DNA of 64,000 bases from Gemmataceae bacterium (GTDB lineage Bacteria; Planctomycetota; Planctomycetia; Gemmatales; Gemmataceae), in assembly GCA_022842245.1 (NCBI GenBank), contig JALHPZ010000007.1:157674-221673 (forward strand), in the 5' to 3' direction. The notes under the pieces were generated by a model. That model saw only the letters and a list, made by a program, of their open reading frames with translations. It was not told the DNA's origin and did not search any database. The translations under genes and the position numbers were made by a program. Positions 1-8,317 of this stretch are shown piece after piece. Positions within the stretch are counted from its first letter, which is position 1, and each line of letters opens with the position of its first letter.

Positions 1-2
1 GG

Positions 3-923
3 ATCGGCGTCCGCCACCTGTTCGGTCAGGCCGGTCTGGCAACCGGTCCGAAGATCGGTTTCAAACCCGTGGGGCCGTTGGACTATCTTGCGGGGCAGTT
101 CGCGTTCCTCGGCGGGTACTGGTTCTGCGCCTACGCCCTGGCGGCATGGACGTTCCGCCCCAGCCGGGATCGCCAGCTCGCCTTCCTCTGGTGGTTCTCC
201 GTGCCACTTGTGCTGGTCTTCGTGCCATTCAGTTTGCGGGTGAAGATCCAGCCGAATTGGCCGGCGGCGGCGTACCTCGCCGGTTTCCTGCTCGCTGTTG
301 CATGGCTGCGCCGCGACTGGTTCACAGCATCGTCTCGCTATCGCTCGCTCGTGCGGGCGTTGTTCGCACTCGGATTGGGAGCCTCAGTCTCGCTCTCGAT
401 CGCGGCCCGCTTCCCGCAACTGCTGCTGCCGGTATTCGCGTCGATTGTCCCCGAACCGACCGACGACCGGCTCGCACCCGTCCGCAATCTCGACCCCACG
501 GCGCGCCTGCGCGGCTGGCGTCACCTTGCGGCCGAAGTCGATGCCCTGCGTGATCGGATCGCGCGCGAAGATGGGCAATCGGCGGAACTCGCGACGATGA
601 CGTGGTCCGTACCGGGAGAACTCGCTTTCTATTGCCGCGGAAATCCCACGGTTTACAGCTTCGGAATCGCGTTGAACGACCGTTACAGCCAGTACGATCT
701 CAGGCGGCCAAACCCGATCGCGGACGCGCAAGCCTTTGCCGGGCGCACGTTCGTGTACGTCGGCGAGAAGCTGCCGGAAGGCACCGACGCCTTCGACAGC
801 CTCGCGGGACCCTTTCGCGTGGAGTATCGGGAAAACGGAGTGGTGGTCGGCGGGTGGAAGTTATGGGTTGCACGCGGTTACCGGGGGTTCCCGGAACGTG
901 AACCGAAGCGGCCGCAATACTGA
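3..923 (+). CDS. GT-C (GT39/ArnT-like) glycosyltransferase, 3' part only
   Basis: The reading frame is open from the first bases of the window, so the gene starts upstream and only about 306 C-terminal residues are seen. These hold several hydrophobic segments (FAFLGGYWFCAYALAAW, LWWFSVPLVLVFVPFSL, LVRALFALGLGASVSLSI) followed by a soluble C-terminal region of about 150 residues. That is the usual architecture of GT39/ArnT-like transferases, which move a sugar from a polyprenyl-phosphate donor at the membrane. The catalytic N-terminus is outside the window, so substrate and exact family are inference. Two further GT-C proteins lie at 9079 and 21447. Confidence 0.7.
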   Translation: MGVRHLFGQAGLATGPKIGFKPVGPLDYLAGQFAFLGGYWFCAYALAAWTFRPSRDRQLAFLWWFSVPLVLVFVPFSLRVKIQPNWPAAAYLAGFLLAVAWLRRDWFTASSRYRSLVRALFALGLGASVSLSIAARFPQLLLPVFASIVPEPTDDRLAPVRNLDPTARLRGWRHLAAEVDALRDRIAREDGQSAELATMTWSVPGELAFYCRGNPTVYSFGIALNDRYSQYDLRRPNPIADAQAFAGRTFVYVGEKLPEGTDAFDSLAGPFRVEYRENGVVVGGWKLWVARGYRGFPEREPKRPQY

Positions 924-1000
924 CCCGCGACTGGTCCGGCTCCAGTTGCCCACTCGGCGAATGGAACCGCAGCCGACAATCCAACGGAATTGGGTGCCTT

Positions 1001-1222
1001 GTGAAAACGGATTGGACGATTCGCTGTGCCGCTTGCGAGCTGGCGTGGACGGTACAGGGTGGCGATTCGGTGTACGAACGCGAGGCGATCGAGTCCCGGC
1101 CGTGCCCGCAGTGCCACGCGTATACGTTGGGGCGGACGGAAACGCCGACGCCGCGTCGCACACGGACCCCGTTCCGGTTGCCCGTCCGGAAGAAATCGAT
1201 TGGAATCCGTCAGACCGCATGA
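1001..1222 (+). CDS. Small zinc-ribbon-like protein
   Basis: A 73-residue product beginning with GTG. It has two CxxC pairs (CAAC near residue 9 and CPQC near 35), the spacing expected of a small zinc ribbon, and then a basic Arg/Pro-rich tail. No function is recognised. The 3' end overlaps the convergent birA gene by 13 nt. The CxxC pairs and the lack of any competing gene support it, but it is short and has no strong ribosome-binding site. Confidence 0.5.
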   Translation: MKTDWTIRCAACELAWTVQGGDSVYEREAIESRPCPQCHAYTLGRTETPTPRRTRTPFRLPVRKKSIGIRQTA

Positions 1223-1971
1223 ATGTGGCGGACGAGTTCGGGCTGGATGCATTCGGCCGTACCGTCGTCGCGGAGAAGTTCGAGGGCGTCAAAACTGATG
1301 TCCATTAACCGCCCCGCGACAACATTTCCATCCGCCATTTCGACGAGCACACCCCGGCCCAGCAGTCCGATCCGCCACTTCCAATCCGATTCGAGCGGTA
1401 CGCGTTCGCCGGCGAGCAGCCGCGACCACTCCGCATCGAGCCGATCCAACACGCAATTCAGGGCTAAATCCCGTTCGATCGTTTTGCCTCCGACAAGTGC
1501 GAGCGAGGTCGCGTCCGGCAAGCCAGCATCGACGAATGCTTCGATTGTTTGATTCAGGTTCAATCCGATGCCGACGACGGTCGCGCGTCCGGCCTCGATC
1601 AGAATGCCGCAGACTTTTTTCCCGCGAACAAGCAGGTCGTTCGGCCACTTGATGCGCGCCTGGACGCCGGCCAGTTCGCGGATGGCATCGCCCACCGAGA
1701 CGGCGGCGAAGGCCGTGAGGATCACCGGTCGGGCGAGTTCCGGCGGCGGACGTAGTCGAATGGAAAGGAGCAGGGATTCGCCGGGCCGGCTGGTCCAGAC
1801 GCGGCCGTGCTGGCCTCGGCCTTGCGATTGATGATTCGCGACGAACGCGGTGCCATCCGGCGCGTCGCATTCCATCGCGAGGTCGTTTGTGCTGGGCGGG
1901 GAATCGTACACGCGGACTTCGCGGCCGATGTGCCGGCGGGGAAAGGTGCGGATCTCGTGGGGCGCGATCAC
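1210..1971 (-). CDS. birA: Biotin--[acetyl-CoA-carboxylase] ligase, no HTH domain
   Basis: A 253-residue biotin protein ligase, which activates biotin with ATP and attaches it to the biotin carboxyl carrier protein. Visible motifs are the biotin/ATP loop GRGQHGRVWTS, KWPNDL, and GILIEA followed by VVGIGLNLNQ. The N-terminal winged-helix domain of E. coli BirA is missing, so this is a group I ligase, an enzyme only and not a repressor. The GTG start overlaps the nadC stop (GTGA, 4 nt), which implies translational coupling. The same frame stays open upstream inside nadC, but that stretch is antisense-type noise; homology begins at IAPHEIRTF. Confidence 0.9.
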   Translation of the reverse strand: MIAPHEIRTFPRRHIGREVRVYDSPPSTNDLAMECDAPDGTAFVANHQSQGRGQHGRVWTSRPGESLLLSIRLRPPPELARPVILTAFAAVSVGDAIRELAGVQARIKWPNDLLVRGKKVCGILIEAGRATVVGIGLNLNQTIEAFVDAGLPDATSLALVGGKTIERDLALNCVLDRLDAEWSRLLAGERVPLESDWKWRIGLLGRGVLVEMADGNVVAGRLMDISFDALELLRDDGTAECIQPELVRHIHAV

Positions 1972-2843
1972 GGTAGGAAGTCGAGGGCGATGTCGAGGGC
2001 GGTGACGGAGTGCGTGAGCGAGCCGACGCTGATGCGATCCACGCCGGTCTCGGCGATGCCGCGGACGGTGCCAAGGTTCACGCCGCCGGACGCCTCCAGG
2101 AGCGTACCGGACGAAACTGCGTTCCGCCGCGCCACCGCCTCGCGCATCGCATCCAAAGACATGTTGTCCAGCAAAACGATCTCCGGCTTGGTCGGAAGCA
2201 CGAGGTCCAGTTGTGCGAGCGAATCGACTTCGATCTCGACGGGCAGGCCGGCGTTGCCGGGGTAGGCGCGTGCCCGTTCGACGGCGAGCCGAACGTCCCC
2301 GCCGACGCTGGCGATGTGGTTGTCCTTGATGAGGATCGCGTCGTAAAGGCCGATCCGGTGGTTCACGGCGCCACCCGCGCGCACCGCGTACTTTTCCAAC
2401 AAACGCCAGCCCGGCGTGGTCTTCCGCGTATCGAGGATTCGGACCTTCAATCCCTCGACGGCGTCGACGAACCGACGCGCCTGCGTCGCGACCCCGCTCA
2501 GCCGTTGGAGGAAGTTCAGGGCGGTGCGCTCGGCGACGAGGATCGCGGCTTGCGGCCCGGTGACGGTAGCGATGGTGGTTTTCGCGTCGACCTTCGCACC
2601 GTCGGCCACGGCGCAATCGAGTCGCAGTTCGCGGGAGACGGCGGCAAGGACGAGTTTCGCGACGGCGAGGCCGGCGATGACGCCGGGAGAGCGGGCGACG
2701 AATGCGGCGGTGGCGACGGAATCGGGCGGGATGAGGGCGAGGGTCGTGCGGTCGCCCGTGCTGCCGAGGTCTTCCGCGAGGGCCAGGTCGATAAGCCGCA
2801 AGGCCGAGAGGGTCTCGGCGGCGGCAAGCGTGAGCGGTTCCAT
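1968..2843 (-). CDS. nadC: Nicotinate-nucleotide pyrophosphorylase (carboxylating)
   Basis: A 291-residue quinolinate phosphoribosyltransferase, making nicotinate mononucleotide from quinolinate and PRPP in de novo NAD synthesis. Recognisable are AEDLGSTGDRTT near the N-terminus, the active-site stretch DTRKTTPGWRLLEKYAVRAG, HRIGLYDAILIKDNHI, and the C-terminal SVGSLTHSVTALDIALDF. The ATG at 2841-2843 starts the conserved region; the open frame further upstream is low-complexity Ser/Pro translation of another gene's antisense. It sits 16 nt after the S41 protease gene and overlaps birA, so the three form one minus-strand operon. Confidence 0.93.
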   Translation of the reverse strand: MEPLTLAAAETLSALRLIDLALAEDLGSTGDRTTLALIPPDSVATAAFVARSPGVIAGLAVAKLVLAAVSRELRLDCAVADGAKVDAKTTIATVTGPQAAILVAERTALNFLQRLSGVATQARRFVDAVEGLKVRILDTRKTTPGWRLLEKYAVRAGGAVNHRIGLYDAILIKDNHIASVGGDVRLAVERARAYPGNAGLPVEIEVDSLAQLDLVLPTKPEIVLLDNMSLDAMREAVARRNAVSSGTLLEASGGVNLGTVRGIAETGVDRISVGSLTHSVTALDIALDFLP

Positions 2844-2859
2844 GCGGGGATTGTATGCG

Positions 2860-4434
2860 TCAGCGTGGAACGAGGCGTTCGAGGGCGAGTGCGAGTTGGC
2901 GGGCGGGATCGGCTTCGACGAGGTCAGGGATGACACCGTGGCCGTGCAGGGCGGCACCGCGCGCCGTAAGGATCTTCGCGATCGTGAGGACGAGCGTACC
3001 GGATCGGAATTTGTGGACGCCGTCGGCGGCACCGAGCTTGAAGGGGTGCTGGACGACTCCCTTGCCGAAGGTGGGCATGCCAATGACGACGGCGCGCTGT
3101 TGGTCCTTGAGGGCGCTGGCGACGACCTCGGCGGCGGACATGGTGCGGGTGTCGATGAGTACGGCCATGGGCAGATCGAACGCGAGCATGCCGCTGTCGG
3201 AGGAGAAGATGCGGCCGGCGAATTCGGGTGCCTGTCCTTCGGTCGTGGCGAGGATGCCGGCGGGGATGAATCGCTCGGCGACGCGGACGCCGGCGAGGAA
3301 CTGACCGCCGGTGTTGCCACGCAGGTCGAGAACGAGGGACCGGATACCCTGTTCCTTCAGCCGGGCCAGAGCGGCATCGAGTTCGAGTGGTGTTTGTTCG
3401 TGGAAGCCGGTCAGCTTGATGAAGCCGACGCCGTCTTTCATGTTCGGGATGGAGGCTTGGACGGTGGGGAGTGGCGACGGGAGCCGGGCGGGCAGCGCCA
3501 TCATCGAGAAATCGGTGGCGATGTCGAACTCGTGTTCGCCGTCGGCGGGGAACCGCAGGCTTTCCGTCAGGGTGACGGCGTCGGTCACGCGGCGTCCATT
3601 GATGCGGCCGATGCGGTCGCCGGTTTTCAGGACCGGATTCTCGGCCGCCCACGATTCGGGTGCGATGCGATCGACCGTGAGCGTGCCGTTGCGGAACGTG
3701 GCAACGATGCCGTAGCTGGCGAGTTCGGCGAAGCCGGTCGTGGCTCCACCGCCGTGGAGCGGAGAGAGGTAGACCGTGTATTCGTCGAGTCCGTTGCACG
3801 CGCCGCAGAGCAGTTCGAGGACGACGGCGGAACCCGCCTTCACGCCGAGTTCGGTCCCGGCGGACCTTGCCAATTCCAGTGCTGCGGCCCGCGCCTCGCG
3901 GACCGTTGTCGGAGGCTTCGATTTCCAAAACTCGCTGATGGTCCGACGGAACCGGGCAACTGTGGCGTCGGGGGCGCCGGCGAGGTGTTCGCCCCGGAAG
4001 ACCCGGTTCGCGAGGGCACGATCGAACTCCTCCAGCCCGCTCAAGAACAATTTCGCGGCCGTCGCCGCATCGCGATCGGCATGGAGCGAAGAGAGTTTTT
4101 CGAGTACTTCCGAATAGAGGTTCAGGGAGTCGGCCGTTGGCAGGCTCAGGACATGCTGACGGAAGACCGGATCGCGGTGCCGCCGGGCCTGAGCGGAATG
4201 CCGCTGGCAGGTTGCGATCTTGCGGCGGATCTCCGGAGTCTGCCGGCCCGCGAGATACGCCCGCAGATACGATTCCAGCGCCCGGTCCCATTCGCCGGCC
4301 TTCTCGGCGACGGCGGCGCGGTCCAGCAGGAGTTCGGGCGAGTCGGCAGTACGGACGATCGGGTTCGGCGCCGCCGTGGCCAGCGAGACAAGGGATAACG
4401 CGAAGATGGTCAGAACGGCTCGCGCGATGGTCAC
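2860..4434 (-). CDS. S41 family (C-terminal-processing type) peptidase with PDZ domain
   Basis: A 524-residue exported protease. Residues 1-22 are a signal peptide. A helical, TPR-like N-terminal region follows, then LDEYTVYLSP and a PDZ domain at about 235-300, then the S41 catalytic domain. The Ser-Lys dyad is visible as S433 in TMSAAE and K458 in TFGKG, with the spacing of 25 typical of CtpA/Tsp proteins. DLRGNTGG is the usual S41 strand/oxyanion motif. It probably trims or degrades periplasmic proteins. It is the first gene of a unit with nadC and birA, whose products have no obvious link to it. Confidence 0.88.
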   Translation of the reverse strand: MTIARAVLTIFALSLVSLATAAPNPIVRTADSPELLLDRAAVAEKAGEWDRALESYLRAYLAGRQTPEIRRKIATCQRHSAQARRHRDPVFRQHVLSLPTADSLNLYSEVLEKLSSLHADRDAATAAKLFLSGLEEFDRALANRVFRGEHLAGAPDATVARFRRTISEFWKSKPPTTVREARAAALELARSAGTELGVKAGSAVVLELLCGACNGLDEYTVYLSPLHGGGATTGFAELASYGIVATFRNGTLTVDRIAPESWAAENPVLKTGDRIGRINGRRVTDAVTLTESLRFPADGEHEFDIATDFSMMALPARLPSPLPTVQASIPNMKDGVGFIKLTGFHEQTPLELDAALARLKEQGIRSLVLDLRGNTGGQFLAGVRVAERFIPAGILATTEGQAPEFAGRIFSSDSGMLAFDLPMAVLIDTRTMSAAEVVASALKDQQRAVVIGMPTFGKGVVQHPFKLGAADGVHKFRSGTLVLTIAKILTARGAALHGHGVIPDLVEADPARQLALALERLVPR

Positions 4435-4582
4435 GGATTGTCCTCGTCGGCCACGGAGACGATGTTACCGCGCCGCCGGGGGTCCGGTCAAACGTTCCGT
4501 TACGTGTTTGTGACCGGTCGGGGGCCGATGCGATCCAGCCGAGGGCGAATTGCTAGAATTTCCGTTTCAACGGAGGGGTCCC

Positions 4583-5722
4583 GTGGTTGCCGACGCCGTT
4601 CGCCTGTCGCTCGTCGAATCGCCGCGCACCGTCGTCGTGAAGGTAGGCACGAACGTGCTCGCCGATTCCGCCGGCCGGCTCGATCGCCACCGGATCGAAT
4701 CGCTCGCCGGGCAGATCGCCCGTATCCGCGCCGCCGGGCACCGCCTCGTGCTCGTCAGTTCCGGTGCCATCGGCGCGGGTGTCGGCAAACTCGGCCTCGG
4801 CAAGCGCCCGACCGACCTGCCCCATCTCCAGGCGTGCGCTGCCGTTGGGCAGTCCGCCCTGATGCAACTCTATCAGGAAGCCCTGAACCCCTACGGAATC
4901 CCCGCTGCCCAGATCCTCCTCACGGCCGGCGACTTCGATTCCCGCGTCCGCTACTTGAATGCCCGGAACACCATCGGTACGCTCTTCGAATTCAACGCCC
5001 TGCCGATCATCAACGAGAACGACACCGTCAGCATCGCCGAGATCAAATTCGGCGACAACGATGCTCTCGCCGCGATGGTCGCCAACCTCCTCCAGGCACC
5101 GCTACTCGTGCTGCTCACGAACGTTGACGGGCTTTACTCCGCCGACCCGCGCGTCGATCCGAGTGCGAAGCTGGTCGCCACGGTGCCGCACATCGACGCC
5201 GGCATCGCCGGCATGGCCGGCGTCACCAAGAGCGATCTCGGCACCGGCGGCATGAAGAGCAAACTTCGCGCCGCCCGACTGGCCACCGCCGCCGGCGGCG
5301 CCGTCATCATGGCCAACGGATCACTCGACGGCATTCTCGACCGCATCTTCGCCGGCGAACCGGTCGGTACGCTCTTCCTCCCCCACGGCGAATCCGTCCC
5401 CGCCTGGAAGCGTTGGCTCGGCTTCACCGCACAGCCCAAAGGTTCCCTTACCGTGGACGCCGGCGCACGCCGCGCCGTCGTCGAGAAGGGCACCAGCCTA
5501 CTTCCCGTCGGCGTAAAGGGTGTGTTCGGCGAATACGGCAAAGGCGACGTCGTCACGATTCTCGACCTCGATGGCAGGGAGGTCGCTCGAGGTCTATCGA
5601 ACTACTCGGCAGCCGAGACGCGCAAGATTATGGGGCTGGCAAAGGATCAAATTCAAAAGACCGTCGGCACATTGCCATACGACGAGCTGATCCACCGCGA
5701 CAATCTGGCCGTGACCGGGTGA
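4583..5722 (+). CDS. proB: Glutamate 5-kinase with C-terminal PUA domain
   Basis: A 379-residue kinase for the first step of proline synthesis (ATP plus glutamate to glutamyl-5-phosphate). It shows the amino-acid-kinase start VVVKVGTNVLAD, SSGAIGAG, INENDTVS, FGDNDALAAMVA, the uridylate-kinase-like LTNVDGLYSADP, and a PUA domain from about residue 280. GTG at 4583 is chosen because GGAGGGG sits just upstream and a TAGAAT -10-like hexamer at 4554-4559 would put the transcript start beyond the alternative TTG at 4550. No proA neighbour is present. Confidence 0.93.
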   Translation: MVADAVRLSLVESPRTVVVKVGTNVLADSAGRLDRHRIESLAGQIARIRAAGHRLVLVSSGAIGAGVGKLGLGKRPTDLPHLQACAAVGQSALMQLYQEALNPYGIPAAQILLTAGDFDSRVRYLNARNTIGTLFEFNALPIINENDTVSIAEIKFGDNDALAAMVANLLQAPLLVLLTNVDGLYSADPRVDPSAKLVATVPHIDAGIAGMAGVTKSDLGTGGMKSKLRAARLATAAGGAVIMANGSLDGILDRIFAGEPVGTLFLPHGESVPAWKRWLGFTAQPKGSLTVDAGARRAVVEKGTSLLPVGVKGVFGEYGKGDVVTILDLDGREVARGLSNYSAAETRKIMGLAKDQIQKTVGTLPYDELIHRDNLAVTG

Positions 5723-5790
5723 TTTTCCGTTAGAATTCCGATCGGGATTCGTTCTATTCGCATGCCAGGCGGGGCCGCATCGGGAACTCC

Positions 5791-6324
5791 GTGAACGCAG
5801 CATCGTCCGCCGGCCGTCGCGGCGAATTCGAGGCGCTGTACGAACGGCATGCCCGCGCGGTGTGGGCCGTCGCGTTCGCCCGTTGGCTCGACGCCGAGAC
5901 CGCCCGCGACGTGATGCAGGAGACGTTTCTCCGCCTCTGGCGCGAATGGGAATCCGGCGTGGCGATCCAGAACCCTCGCGCCTGGCTGCTCCGCGTGGCG
6001 AGGAATCTTGCCGAGGACACCGCCAAGAGTTCGTTCCGCCGCAACGGCACCGCCCCGGCGGAACATTTCAACGGCGTCTGTTCTCCATCGCCCTCGCCGA
6101 TGGAACAACTGGAACTCGCCGAACGAAACGCCCGAGTCCGGTCGGTCCTCGAAGAACTCCCCGCCGGGGACCGCGACATCCTGACGTTGAAATACGCGAT
6201 GGACTTCGACGCCGACGCCATCGGGGAGATGCTGGGCATCCAGGTGTCGGCCGTACATATGCGGCTCAGCCGGGCGCGGCAGCGCATGGCCGACCGTTTG
6301 ACCGATCACGAAGGTGGACCGTAA
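5791..6324 (+). CDS. ECF-type RNA polymerase sigma factor
   Basis: A 177-residue sigma-70 family protein with only regions 2 and 4. Region 2 includes FEALYERHARAVWAVAFARW and the RNA-polymerase-binding segment ARDVMQETFLRLWREW. Region 4 includes LPAGDRDILTLKYAMDFDADAIGEMLG and a recognition helix VSAVHMRLSRARQRM. It starts with GTG. The next gene begins 2 nt after its stop, so the two are co-translated. A TAGAAT hexamer at 5731-5736 may be the -10 box. Confidence 0.88.
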   Translation: MNAASSAGRRGEFEALYERHARAVWAVAFARWLDAETARDVMQETFLRLWREWESGVAIQNPRAWLLRVARNLAEDTAKSSFRRNGTAPAEHFNGVCSPSPSPMEQLELAERNARVRSVLEELPAGDRDILTLKYAMDFDADAIGEMLGIQVSAVHMRLSRARQRMADRLTDHEGGP

Positions 6325-6326
6325 CA

Positions 6327-6647
6327 ATGGCTTCGTCTCCTCTCCTTCCCGATGCCGATCGCGCCTTCGCGGAGTTTTTCCGCGGTCAGGTGCCGAACCC
6401 GTGGCCGGCATGCCCCGTGCCGGCGAGCGCGAAGCCCGTTCCCGCCTCCGAAGGCGCGTGGGGCAGCCGCTTCGCCCTCGCCGCGTCCGTCGCCTTGCTG
6501 CTGGGTCTCGGTTTCGCCTTCACCGGCGGTCTCGCCTCGAATGCAAAGATGCCCGCCGGTGGCAACCTTGCGAACGGTGCCACCGCCGACGGTAAAGGCC
6601 TCCTCAAGCAAGCCGATCCGATGAAGGACTTCCCGATGATGCCGTGA
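6327..6647 (+). CDS. Single-TM protein co-transcribed with the sigma factor (possible anti-sigma partner)
   Basis: A 106-residue protein with an N-terminal soluble part (LPDADRAFAEFFRGQVPNPWPACP), one membrane span (FALAASVALLLGLGFAFTGG) and a short polar tail. Position and topology fit a membrane regulator of the ECF sigma factor just upstream. However, it has no HxxxCxxC zinc anti-sigma motif, and the cytoplasmic segment is short. Start: ATG two bases after the sigma stop, with AAGGTGG upstream. Function is inferred from context only. Confidence 0.6.
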   Translation: MASSPLLPDADRAFAEFFRGQVPNPWPACPVPASAKPVPASEGAWGSRFALAASVALLLGLGFAFTGGLASNAKMPAGGNLANGATADGKGLLKQADPMKDFPMMP

Positions 6648-6732
6648 CGGCCGGATCTCGACGAACGATCCGTACGAACTCCCCGCATAGAATGCCCGCG
6701 AAGGAACCGCGTCCGCATCGAGGGAGTGCTCC

Positions 6733-7932
6733 ATGTCACCCGTCCGCCGAGTTTGTGTCGCGCTCGCCGTTCTCGCCGCGAGCCCTGTCGCCCGAGCCGA
6801 CGACAACGAAGGCTCGAAAGTCTACAAGAAGACCATCCCCTCCGTAGTCTGGATCCACTCCACGCGCGATCGCGGCCTCGCCACCGGCAGCGGCACGCTC
6901 GTGGACAAGCAGAAACGGCTTGTGCTCACCAACTACCACGTCGTCGAGGACAACCCCCGCGCGAAGGTCTTCTTCCCCGACTTCCGCGACGACAAGCCAA
7001 TCGCCGAGAAAAAGCATTACACCGATCGCGCTTCGAGGCTCGCCATCCCGGGGCGCGTGATTGCCCTCGAAAAATCCGTCGACCTCGCGCTCATCCAACT
7101 CGATCGCATTCCCGACGGTACGAACGCCGTGCCGCTCGCCACCAAGACGCCGGAACCGGGGCAATCAGTGCATTCCATCGGCAACACGGGCAAGTCGGAT
7201 GCGCTATGGGGCTACGTGCCGGGCAAAGTCCGGCAGGTGTACAAGCACCAATGGAGCGCCCAACTCGGCCCCGGCCGTATCCTGCGCTGCCGGGGCGAAG
7301 TGATCGAAACCGATTCCGCGACGAACCCCGGCGACAGCGGCGGACCGCTCCTCAACGACAAGGGGGAACTCGTCGGCGTCACCCATGGCGGGGCGACCAA
7401 CGCGCAGTTGCTCAGCACCTTCATCAGCCTGTCGGAAGTTCAGAAAGTTCTGAAATCGGAGGGCGTATCGACGGCAAAAGCCGATGCGCCCAAGGCCGAT
7501 CCGCCGAAACCGAAGGTCGTGGCCGACGGCGGCAAGTTCTTTTCCGCCGAGACAATGAAGAAACTTCAGGCGAGCATCGACGAGTTGAAGGAGCAGAAAC
7601 AGGTCGACCTGCTCGTCGAGACGTTCGCGGCGGCACCGAAGGAGGATCTTGAGAAGGTCCGCGGCATGACGGCAAGCGAGCGACTCGCCTACGCGCGGAG
7701 TTGGGCGACCAAACGCGGAATGGCCGAGAAGGTCTCCGGCGTCGTCGTGATCGTCTCCGCCGATCCGAAGATGCTCTACGTTGCCTTCTCACCCGATACC
7801 CGCGCGCGGTTCCCTGACGACTTCAACGGCAAACTCGTGAAGACGCTGACCGAGGGGCTGACGAACGAGAAGGCCGACGACGCCATCCTCGCCGTGGCAA
7901 AGATGATCGGCGAGACGGTGAAGCCGAAGTGA
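6733..7932 (+). CDS. Secreted trypsin-like (S1C/DegP-type) protease with C-terminal TPM-like domain
   Basis: A 399-residue protein. Residues 1-22 are a signal peptide. The chymotrypsin-fold domain carries the triad H69 (TNYHVV), D117 (SVDLALIQ) and S202 (NPGDSGGPLL). There is no PDZ domain. After a Lys/Pro linker (about 245-275) comes a C-terminal domain with AETMKKLQASIDEL, VVVIVSADPKMLYVAF and AILAVAKMI, which resembles the TPM (Psb32/YgcG) fold. The protease assignment is firm; the TPM assignment is a pattern judgement. A probable ribosome-binding site GAGGGAG lies upstream. Confidence 0.85.
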   Translation: MSPVRRVCVALAVLAASPVARADDNEGSKVYKKTIPSVVWIHSTRDRGLATGSGTLVDKQKRLVLTNYHVVEDNPRAKVFFPDFRDDKPIAEKKHYTDRASRLAIPGRVIALEKSVDLALIQLDRIPDGTNAVPLATKTPEPGQSVHSIGNTGKSDALWGYVPGKVRQVYKHQWSAQLGPGRILRCRGEVIETDSATNPGDSGGPLLNDKGELVGVTHGGATNAQLLSTFISLSEVQKVLKSEGVSTAKADAPKADPPKPKVVADGGKFFSAETMKKLQASIDELKEQKQVDLLVETFAAAPKEDLEKVRGMTASERLAYARSWATKRGMAEKVSGVVVIVSADPKMLYVAFSPDTRARFPDDFNGKLVKTLTEGLTNEKADDAILAVAKMIGETVKPK

Positions 7933-7993
7933 TTGCCCTTCCGCCGATTCGCTCGATGCCGTATCCTTTGCGGCCCGAACGCGGAGGATGGCG

Positions 7994-8308
7994 ATGCAAG
8001 CGAAGAAGCTAACCGGCGGCCTGTTGATCCTCGCGGCCGGCCTGGCATGGACCGTCAGCGCCCCGCGCTCGACCGAGGCGGGGTGAAGCCCGGGGATTCC
8101 CTGCGAATCCCCGATCTTCGGCGGTCCGCCGAACCCGTTCCCCTATCGCGTGCCGCAGATGGCGCGCCAACCCGTTTCGCCGCCGGTCGTCGCCCGGCCG
8201 GTGCCCGCACGCCCGCGCGACGTTGTCGTTCCGCCGCCGGACGCCCTCGGCATCCGTCTGGACGTCACGCTCCCGCCGCCCAGCGAATTGAGGATTGATC
8301 TGAAGTGA
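7994..8308 (+). pseudogene. Small secreted Pro-rich protein gene with an in-frame TGA (nonsense mutation or recoding)
   Basis: The ATG at 7994 follows GGAGG and opens a good signal peptide (MQAKKLTGGLLILAAGLAWT). After codon 30 there is TGA at 8084-8086. The same frame then continues for 73 more codons to TGA at 8306-8308. It encodes a Pro-rich tail (GGPPNPFPYRVPQ, PPVVARPVPARP, DVTLPPPSELRIDLK) whose third codon positions are mostly G or C, like real genes here. The part after TGA therefore looks coding. Either this is one gene broken by a single TGA (possibly from TGC, Cys), or the TGA is read through. A perfect hairpin starts 5 nt after the TGA. Confidence 0.5.
8091..8113 (+). promoter_or_regulatory. 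Perfect hairpin just 3' of an in-frame TGA
   Basis: CGGGGATTC at 8091-8099 pairs perfectly with GAATCCCCG at 8105-8113 around a 5-nt loop, CCTGC. The loop lies 14-18 nt after the TGA at 8084-8086. No T tract follows, so it is not a typical terminator. The placement is where a bacterial SECIS-like element would be, but a 9-bp inverted repeat can also arise by chance. Confidence 0.45.
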
Positions 8309-8317
8309 TGATTTCGT

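Noticed and set aside
2416..4398. A 660-codon open frame on the plus strand opposite the S41 protease and nadC
   Set aside because: It is antisense to two well-supported genes and its translation is low-complexity Gly/Asp/Arg. In DNA of this GC content long antisense frames are common.
8091..8113. Intrinsic terminator after a 30-codon gene
   Set aside because: No T tract follows, and the sequence downstream keeps coding-like composition in the same frame.
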